NCBI GenBank assembly: GCA_964497925.1
Contig: CAZCFE010000018.1
Location: forward strand, 1 to 21,451
DNA length: 21,451 bases
Direction of reading: 5' to 3'
From: CAIYWZ01 sp964497925
GTDB taxonomy: Bacteria > Pseudomonadota > Alphaproteobacteria > CAIYWZ01
The stretch's first letter is position 1. Every line of letters begins with the position of its first letter. The position numbers were made by a program, and so were the translations under genes. The notes under the pieces are model-generated. The model was not told the origin of the DNA. It saw only the letters and a list, made by a program, of their open reading frames with translations, and made no database searches. Below are positions 16,198-21,451 of this stretch, piece by piece.

Positions 16198-16994
16198 ACT
16201 CTTTTAATCCGCCTTGCATCTGCTTCTAAAACTTCAAATTCATACCCTGAATGATGTCCAATAATTTCACCTTTTGAAGGGATGTGACCTGTAAGATAGG
16301 ATAAAAGACCTCCCACGGTATGTATGTCTTCACGTCTTTCGTGTTCTTGTAAAATGGGTCCTACTGTTGACTCAAACTGTTCAACAGGAACACGCCCGCT
16401 TAAAAGGTAAGATCCGTCTGATTTATTGGCAATTTGATATAACGATAAATGGTCTTCTGAATCTTGAATTTCTCCGATAATTTCTTCGATAATATCATCT
16501 AAGGTGACAAGACCGTCAACGCCTCCATATTCATCAACCACAATTGCCATGTGAACACCTATGTCCCGCATTTCAATCATAAGGTCTAGGATGCGCATAG
16601 ATGGAGGGATGAAAAATGGCTCTTTTAGGATTTTATTTAAGTGCTCTGGAGATGTGTCGATTCGAATTAAATCCCGTACATCTAATATACCAACAACATC
16701 ATCAAGCGTCTTTGAGACAACCGGAAATCTTGAAAATGCTGTGTTTTTAAGTAAAGATTTCAATTCGTTTTCTTTGATGTTGCGGTCAATTGAAATAATA
16801 TCTGCTCTTGGTGTGAAAATATCATGAACAATGACATGTTTTAAGGATAAAACATTTAAAAGAAGGGTTTTTTCAGCATCTTCAATTGTGTGCGTTTGTG
16901 AGTGCGTTTGTATCAACTCTTCAAAATTTTTGGCTTTTTTATTGCTTTTGAAAAAAGATAAAATCCGTGGTTTGATGTTGGAAAATAGGTTCAT
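16176..16994 (-). CDS. corC: CBS-domain protein of the CorC/HlyC (TlyC) family
   Basis: The family comprises cytoplasmic CBS-pair proteins tied to magnesium/cobalt efflux or, in rickettsias, named hemolysin C. The 272 residues contain VHDIFTPRADI (56-66), which opens the CBS pair, CBS 1 to about 112 (RFPVVSKTLDDVVGILDVRD) and CBS 2 about 122-178 (AIVVDEYGGVDGLVTLDDIIEEIIGEI). The C-terminal transporter-associated domain is at about 188-270. It lacks the N-terminal DUF21 membrane domain of larger relatives, as expected for the short CorC type. It sits between ybeY (7-bp gap) and lnt (22-bp overlap), the usual alphaproteobacterial place. A hemolytic function should not be assumed from the family name. 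Confidence 0.92.
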   Translation of the reverse strand: MNLFSNIKPRILSFFKSNKKAKNFEELIQTHSQTHTIEDAEKTLLLNVLSLKHVIVHDIFTPRADIISIDRNIKENELKSLLKNTAFSRFPVVSKTLDDVVGILDVRDLIRIDTSPEHLNKILKEPFFIPPSMRILDLMIEMRDIGVHMAIVVDEYGGVDGLVTLDDIIEEIIGEIQDSEDHLSLYQIANKSDGSYLLSGRVPVEQFESTVGPILQEHERREDIHTVGGLLSYLTGHIPSKGEIIGHHSGYEFEVLEADARRIKRVCVKKVS

Positions 16995-17001
16995 TGTTCT
17001 T

Positions 17002-17502
17002 TCAATCGTAAGGGTTGTTTATGTTTAAATCTTTTAAAATATCAATCTCTAAAGATTCCATCTCTTGGGCTTCCTCATCTGCTATATGATCGTATCCTAA
17101 AATATGCAATATGCCATGAATAATCAAGTGCTTGGTGTGATGTATGAAATCTTTACCCTGTTCCAAGGCTTCTTTTTGGATTGTTTCATAGGCTAAAATA
17201 ATATCACCTAAGTGCGGATCTTGTTCTGGTTTTAAATATTCAAGCTCATCTATGAATAGGTTTGGAAAGGATAAAACATTTGTATGTTTGTCTATGTGGC
17301 GATATAAGTTGTTTAGATTTCTTACTTCGTCATCATTTGAAAACACAACGCTTAAATGTGATTTCTTTTGATGGGAAAATTCAAGATATTTTTCCAGAAG
17401 TGGGTATAGAGTTTCAAGGAATTCATTTAATGTGGTTTCTAATTTATCCCAGATTGGAGTGTTGTAAACAGGGAAAAAATTGATTAAAAATGGCAAATTC
17501 AT
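17002..17502 (-). CDS. ybeY: Endoribonuclease YbeY (rRNA maturation factor)
   Basis: YbeY is a zinc-dependent endoribonuclease acting in 16S rRNA 3'-end maturation and ribosome quality control. The 166-aa protein has the zinc-binding motif HGILHILGYDH at 129-139 (ligands H129, H133, H139), plus NVLSFP (75-80) and LGDI (98-101) of the fold core. R61 is a candidate for the conserved active-site arginine. The ATG follows the phoH stop codon by one base, and its AGGAG ribosome-binding site lies within the last phoH codons, implying coupled translation. phoH-ybeY adjacency is one of the most conserved bacterial pairs. Confidence 0.95.
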   Translation of the reverse strand: MNLPFLINFFPVYNTPIWDKLETTLNEFLETLYPLLEKYLEFSHQKKSHLSVVFSNDDEVRNLNNLYRHIDKHTNVLSFPNLFIDELEYLKPEQDPHLGDIILAYETIQKEALEQGKDFIHHTKHLIIHGILHILGYDHIADEEAQEMESLEIDILKDLNINNPYD

Positions 17503-17503
17503 T

Positions 17504-18466
17504 TCAAGCTCCTTTTATGGAATCGTAAGCTATGACGATTTTTGATACCAATGAATGCCTGACAATATCTTTATCTGTTAGATAAACCATGCCTATTTCT
17601 TCTATATCTGAGAGTTTTGTTAATGCATCAATGAGTCCAGATTGCACATTAGAAGGAAGGTCTACTTGGCTGATGTCGCCATTGATGACCATGCGTGAGT
17701 GTGGGCCTAATCTTGTTAAAAACATTTTCATTTGCATGGGGGTTGCATTTTGAGCTTCATCTAAAATGACAAAAGCTGATGACAATGTTCTGCCTCGCAT
17801 AAAAGCAAGAGGTGCAATTTCAATTTCACCGCTGACCAGTTTTTTGACAACCATTTCAGAAGGAAGCATATCATAAAGAGCATCATATAAAGGACGCAAG
17901 AAGGGGTCTACTTTTTCTTTTAAATCCCCTGGTAAAAAACCTAACTTTTCTCCTGCTTCTACGGCAGGGCGTGATAATATAATACGGTCTACTTTTCCTT
18001 GCAGCATTAAATCAACGCCAATGGCAACGGCAAGGAATGTTTTTCCTGTTCCTGCCGGCCCTACACCAAAAACTAGCTCATGCTTACGTAAAGACTCTAT
18101 ATATTCAGCTTGGCCAGGGGTTCGGGGCTGTATAGTGCGTTTTTTTGTTTTAATGGACAGTGCGTCATGAGGCTCTTCTGTTTGATCAGATTTTATCATG
18201 CGAATAGCAGCATCAACATCTCCATCCTCAAGAGTTTTTCCTTGCTGAAGACGCCTATAAAGACCTCTTAAAACCTGAGCGGCATCAATTGTAGAATCAT
18301 CCGCGCCATAAATGGCAAGTTTATTTCCTCGAGATACTAAAGAAACGTTCAAGGCTTTTTCGATTATTTTTAAATTATGATCTAATTGGCCAAATAAAGA
18401 AGGTAAAAATCGATTATCTTCAAATTCAAGATGGAACACGGCTGAAGTGTCTTTGGATGATGTCAA
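17504..18466 (-). CDS. phoH: PhoH family ATPase (YbeZ-type)
   Basis: A P-loop NTPase related to helicase domains, thought to act with YbeY in RNA metabolism. The 320 residues comprise an N-terminal KH-like region (about 20-95) and the PhoH ATPase domain, with Walker A GPAGTGKT (136-143), SRPAVEAGEKLGFLPGD (165-181) and Walker B FVILDEAQN (232-240); NGDISQVDL (262-270) follows. Initiation is probably at TTG (18464-18466): an AAAGGAG site lies 10 nt upstream in the complement (18477-18483), and the next in-frame Met is near residue 90, after conserved sequence. It is 25 bp downstream of miaB. Confidence 0.94.
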   Translation of the reverse strand: MTSSKDTSAVFHLEFEDNRFLPSLFGQLDHNLKIIEKALNVSLVSRGNKLAIYGADDSTIDAAQVLRGLYRRLQQGKTLEDGDVDAAIRMIKSDQTEEPHDALSIKTKKRTIQPRTPGQAEYIESLRKHELVFGVGPAGTGKTFLAVAIGVDLMLQGKVDRIILSRPAVEAGEKLGFLPGDLKEKVDPFLRPLYDALYDMLPSEMVVKKLVSGEIEIAPLAFMRGRTLSSAFVILDEAQNATPMQMKMFLTRLGPHSRMVINGDISQVDLPSNVQSGLIDALTKLSDIEEIGMVYLTDKDIVRHSLVSKIVIAYDSIKGA

Positions 18467-18491
18467 AATAGAAAACTCCTTTGGTTAAAAG

Positions 18492-19868
18492 TTAAAATAC
18501 TTTTTCATCTTGAACTAATATTAGATCTCCTGCAAGTCCATTTTGCTTTGCCTGTGTAATTTTTGTTTCTAAGATTTGCCCTTTTAATCTTTGATTCGCT
18601 TTGACATAGATGGATTGGAGGTAAGGAGTCTTGCCAATGAGCTGGCCTTCGTGTTTTCCATCACGCTCAAACAAAACATTTAATGTCTTTCCGATAAAAG
18701 ATTGATTGAACGATAATTGCTGAGCATTAAGCAAATCTTGAAGGCGGTATAAACGCTCGTTTTTAATATCTTCTGGAACTTGATTCTCCATGGCTCCAGC
18801 AGGAGTTCCAGGACGAATGCTGTATTTAAAAGAATAAGCTTGTGCGTATTTAACGCGTTCAATCAGTTTTAATGTATCCTCAAAATCCTTATCTGTTTCT
18901 CCTGGAAAACCAATGATAAAATCAGAGGTGAAAGCAATTTCTGGACGTAAATCTCGCATTTTATCAATAATGCGAAGGTAGTCATCACATGTGTGCTTGC
19001 GGTTCATGGCCTTTAGAATGCTGTCTGAGCCCACTTGAACAGGAAGATGTAAATGTGGCATTAGTTTTTCAACCACGCGATGTGCTTCGTATAAGTCGGC
19101 ATGCATATCGTTTGGGTGGGATGTTGTGTAGCGAATGCGCTCTAGGCCCTCTAAATCAGCTAAACGCATGAGTAGTTTTCCAAGATTCCATTCTTTTGAC
19201 GAAGAGTCTAAGCCATGAAATGCGTTCACATTCTGTCCTAAAAGGGTAATTTCTTTTGTGCCAAGATCAACCAATGCTTTCACTTCATTGGTAATTTTTT
19301 CAACTGGGCGAGAATATTCAGCCCCTCTTGTGTAAGGGACAACGCAGAATGTACAAAATTTATCGCACCCTTCTTGAATGGAAACAAAAGCTGACAAACC
19401 GGCTTCATTCGTAGAGGTGGGGGCGGGAAGATGATCAAATTTAATTTCTTCTGGGAAGTCAACATTCAAAATAGTTGCTTTGGGGTTTGAGGCTCTTGAT
19501 CTTTCAAGCTTTGCGATCATTTCTGGAAGCATATGGTAGGTTTGGGGGCCAAATATCATATCCACGTAAGGTGCTTGTTTTAAGATTTCGTCCCCAAGAG
19601 CTTGCGCACTGCAGCCCGAAACGCCAACGATCATATCTTGACCTTGAGATCGTTTTTCTTCTTTTAAAGGGCGAATTCGTCCAAGATCGGAAAAGACTTT
19701 TTCTTCGGCTCTTTCTCTGATGTGGCATGTATTTAGAATAACAATATCCGCACCTTCTGGTTGAGTTGTGCTTTCATAACCCAGCGGACTGAGTAAGTCA
19801 GCCATGCGTTTTGAGTCATACACATTCATTTGACATCCGTATGTTTTGATGAACAGTTTTTTACGCAC
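18492..19868 (-). CDS. miaB: tRNA-2-methylthio-N6-dimethylallyladenosine synthase MiaB
   Basis: MiaB is a radical-SAM methylthiotransferase that converts i6A37 to ms2i6A37 in tRNAs reading UNN codons. Its 458 residues are full length. The N-terminal MTTase domain has the three auxiliary-cluster cysteines C12 (TYGCQMN), C48 (LNTCHIRE) and C86 (SGCSAQ). The radical-SAM motif CDKFCTFC supplies C168, C172 and C175, followed by VPYTRG. The TRAM domain occupies about 385-455. Initiation is at GTG (19866-19868), placed eight bases inside the end of accA, with a GGGAG site just upstream. The N-terminal MRKKLFIKTYGC is exactly where family members begin, which supports this start. No miaA is visible in this window. 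Confidence 0.97.
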   Translation of the reverse strand: MRKKLFIKTYGCQMNVYDSKRMADLLSPLGYESTTQPEGADIVILNTCHIRERAEEKVFSDLGRIRPLKEEKRSQGQDMIVGVSGCSAQALGDEILKQAPYVDMIFGPQTYHMLPEMIAKLERSRASNPKATILNVDFPEEIKFDHLPAPTSTNEAGLSAFVSIQEGCDKFCTFCVVPYTRGAEYSRPVEKITNEVKALVDLGTKEITLLGQNVNAFHGLDSSSKEWNLGKLLMRLADLEGLERIRYTTSHPNDMHADLYEAHRVVEKLMPHLHLPVQVGSDSILKAMNRKHTCDDYLRIIDKMRDLRPEIAFTSDFIIGFPGETDKDFEDTLKLIERVKYAQAYSFKYSIRPGTPAGAMENQVPEDIKNERLYRLQDLLNAQQLSFNQSFIGKTLNVLFERDGKHEGQLIGKTPYLQSIYVKANQRLKGQILETKITQAKQNGLAGDLILVQDEKVF

Positions 19869-20814
19869 TCAAAGCTCCCATCTTAAAGAATTTTTCACGG
19901 CGGTTTTTAAGAAGGGCATCGCCTGATTGTTTCATCAGAAGTCTTAAATTCTTTTCCACCTCATCTCCTACCATTGAAATTGCAGAAATAGAAGATCTAT
20001 GAGCCCCACCTAAAGGCTCTTTAACAATTCCATCGATAATTTTCAATGTTAAAAGTTCTTGAGCTGAAATTTTAAGCGCAGCTGCTGCATCTTGAGCTTT
20101 GCTTTTGCTTTTCCATAAAATAGAAGCGCACCCTTCAGGTGAAATAACCGAATAAATTGAATTTTCAAGCATAAAAACTTTATTTGCCGCAGCCAAAGCA
20201 ATGGCGCCTCCAGATCCTCCCTCTCCAATAATGGTGGAAACAAAAGGAACTCGTATTTCAAGGCATTTTTGAATACTTTTTGCAATGGCTTCTGCTTGGC
20301 CTCTTTCTTCGGCCTCTATTCCAGGATATGCACCGGCGGTATCGACAAATGTCACAACAGGGAGTGAAAATCTATCAGCCAAATCCATTAAACGTGCAGC
20401 TTTTCGATAGCCTTCAGGCTTTGCCATTCCGAAACAATGACGTTGACGGCTTTCCATATCGGTTCCTTTTTGGTGCCCCATAATCATTACGCGAATTCCT
20501 CTAAAATACCCAAGGCCGCCAATGATAGCTTCATCTTCGCCAAAAAGTCTGTCTCCGGCAAGAGGGGTAAAGTCTGTCACAAGCTCCCTTATATAGTCTA
20601 AGAATTGAGGACGTTCTGGATGCCTTGCTACTTGTACTTTTTGCCATGGGGAAAGATTTGAATAAATAGAAATCAATTGTTTTTGGGTTTTAATCTCAAG
20701 TTTTTCAATTTCCGATGTAATGTTAAAATCAGATGTGTTATTAAGTGTCTTAAGATCGTTGATTTTATCTTCTAGCACTTTAATTGGTTGTTCAAAGTCT
20801 AATAAAACTGTCAT
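19861..20814 (-). CDS. accA: Acetyl-CoA carboxylase carboxyltransferase subunit alpha
   Basis: AccA, with AccD, transfers the carboxyl group from biotin to acetyl-CoA to make malonyl-CoA, the first committed step of fatty-acid synthesis. It is cytoplasmic. The 317 residues show the helical N-terminal segment (1-60) and the crotonase-like carboxyltransferase domain. Key motifs are GHQKG (113-117), DTAGAYPG (158-165), the oxyanion-forming GEGGSGGA (198-205) and ISPEGCA (224-230). The ATG is preceded by TAGGAA six bases upstream. It lies 38 bp after mutT and overlaps miaB by eight bases. accD is not in this window. Confidence 0.97.
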   Translation of the reverse strand: MTVLLDFEQPIKVLEDKINDLKTLNNTSDFNITSEIEKLEIKTQKQLISIYSNLSPWQKVQVARHPERPQFLDYIRELVTDFTPLAGDRLFGEDEAIIGGLGYFRGIRVMIMGHQKGTDMESRQRHCFGMAKPEGYRKAARLMDLADRFSLPVVTFVDTAGAYPGIEAEERGQAEAIAKSIQKCLEIRVPFVSTIIGEGGSGGAIALAAANKVFMLENSIYSVISPEGCASILWKSKSKAQDAAAALKISAQELLTLKIIDGIVKEPLGGAHRSSISAISMVGDEVEKNLRLLMKQSGDALLKNRREKFFKMGALSA

Positions 20815-20852
20815 CTCTGTTTCCTACCTGAATGCAAATTATTCTTCTTCTT

Positions 20853-21266
20853 TTATAAAATTATCGTGAAAAAGTCAAGGATTCTGTGAGCAAGGGGGAT
20901 GTCCGCAGGTGGCATTGTGTAAGATAAAAGTTTATCAACAGGCACGAAAGATAAGGTCTGGCCTTCACAAGGAGTCATTTCTCCACTCCATTTTTTACAC
21001 AAATATAATGGCATTAATAAATAAAAATCAGGATACTGATGTGACGCAAAGGTTAAAGGTTCAAGGTCTTGTGCTAAAACATGAATCCCAAGCTCTTCAT
21101 AAAGCTCCCTTATAAGAGCATCTTCTGCAGATTCAAATGGTTCTATCTTTCCCCCTGGGAATTCCCACATTCCTTCCATGTGGCGACCTTTGGGGCGCTG
21201 TGCCAATAAAACCTCCTTCTTTTCGTTTACCAACGCAGCTGCTGAAACTAAAACACATTTTTTCAT
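20853..21266 (-). CDS. mutT: Nudix hydrolase, MutT-type 8-oxo-dGTP diphosphatase
   Basis: It probably hydrolyses 8-oxo-dGTP to the monophosphate, preventing A:T to C:G transversions. The 137-aa protein has a complete Nudix box from G39 to I61: G39, E45, R53-E54, E57-E58, G60. LLAQRPKGRHMEGMWEFPGG before the box is the MutT-type substrate pocket; F36 and P37 occur in the usual WEFPGGK context. Near the C-terminus, PPADIPLA matches the conserved PxADxPL region of MutT. The ATG at 21264-21266 has AAAGG about 10 nt upstream. It is the first gene of the minus-strand run. A different Nudix specificity cannot be excluded from sequence alone. Confidence 0.9.
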   Translation of the reverse strand: MKKCVLVSAAALVNEKKEVLLAQRPKGRHMEGMWEFPGGKIEPFESAEDALIRELYEELGIHVLAQDLEPLTFASHQYPDFYLLMPLYLCKKWSGEMTPCEGQTLSFVPVDKLLSYTMPPADIPLAHRILDFFTIIL

Positions 21267-21345
21267 TCTTTTTTAACCTTTAAATCAACTTAAAAGATGC
21301 ATAACAAAAATCTGAATAATAAGCAATCAGGTTTTGAATAAATAC

Positions 21346-21373
21346 TTGCGCTCTAAAAAAAGCATGATAGAAT
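21346..21373 (+). promoter_or_regulatory. Candidate promoter reading out of the window
   Basis: TTGCGC (21346-21351) and TAGAAT (21368-21373) are separated by 16 nt. The pair has four of six and five of six consensus bases. It points rightward, away from mutT, and no gene follows before the window ends. For the divergent mutT operon I see only weaker boxes on the other strand of the same 185-bp spacer. Confidence 0.4.
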
Positions 21374-21399
21374 GCCACCAAAAAATAAACAGAAAGTTA

Positions 21400-21451
21400 G
21401 GTTCTGTTGAGAAATTCATTTAAGCCATTGAAGAGCTGCAATAAAATGCAA
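21400..21451. mobile_element. Possible insertion-sequence end, cut by the window edge
   Basis: GGTTCTGTTGAGAAATTCA starting at 21400 resembles the terminal inverted repeats of IS903-group IS5-family elements (type GGCTTTGTTGAATAAATC) and, less closely, those of IS6-family elements (type GGTTCTGTTGCAAA). The other end, a transposase and a target-site duplication are not in the window, so this rests on recalled similarity over about 19 bases only. Confidence 0.3.

Noticed and set aside
21437..21451. TGCA-ATAAAA-TGCA palindrome at the right edge
   Set aside because: TGCA is self-complementary, so two copies close together are expected by chance; the sequence ends before context can be judged.

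Overview
The window looks like a low-GC alphaproteobacterial chromosome, probably an intracellular or host-associated lineage of the Holosporales/Rickettsiales type. This is inferred from AT-rich third positions, HslV with the HG-TTIV propeptide junction, and the gene order miaB-phoH-ybeY-corC-lnt, which is common in alphaproteobacteria. No rRNA or tRNA gene is present to confirm it. The sequence is a scaffold: a 100-N gap (4892-4991) sits inside a repeat array.

Left half (1-11213, + strand): three very large paralogous proteins lie in tandem. The first is truncated by the window edge, the second is broken by the gap, and the third is complete (1277 aa). I recognise no described family. The two with visible N-termini share one layout. 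It starts with a signal-peptide-like N-terminus carrying an NY-[IL]-LLSVAL-x2-[IL]-LGYG motif, followed by a unique domain of about 350 aa. Then come four helical repeats of about 63 aa (AVYNNG-like) and a variable array of 56-76 aa repeats (ALSYF ... W-S-x-[IM]-K/Q-x-V-V-D). The C-terminal part holds a 126-150 aa module present two and a half times. Several array units are identical at DNA level and always spaced by multiples of three bases, so in-frame copy-number change is likely. Each gene ends in a similar intrinsic terminator. The intergenic regions before genes 2 and 3 share a 38-bp block.

Right half (11266-21266, - strand): a conventional housekeeping block. lysS (class II lysyl-tRNA synthetase) has its own near-consensus sigma70-type promoter. 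Upstream of it lies a compact nine-gene run, mutT-accA-miaB-phoH-ybeY-corC-lnt-hslV-hslU, with overlaps or gaps under 40 bp, so probably one operon. It covers nucleotide-pool sanitation, fatty-acid initiation, tRNA modification, rRNA maturation, lipoprotein acylation and the HslUV protease. A terminator at 11239-11265 separates the two halves and looks usable from both strands.

Right edge (21267-21451): no gene. It holds a candidate promoter reading out to the right and a short stretch resembling the terminal repeat of an insertion sequence that continues beyond the window.
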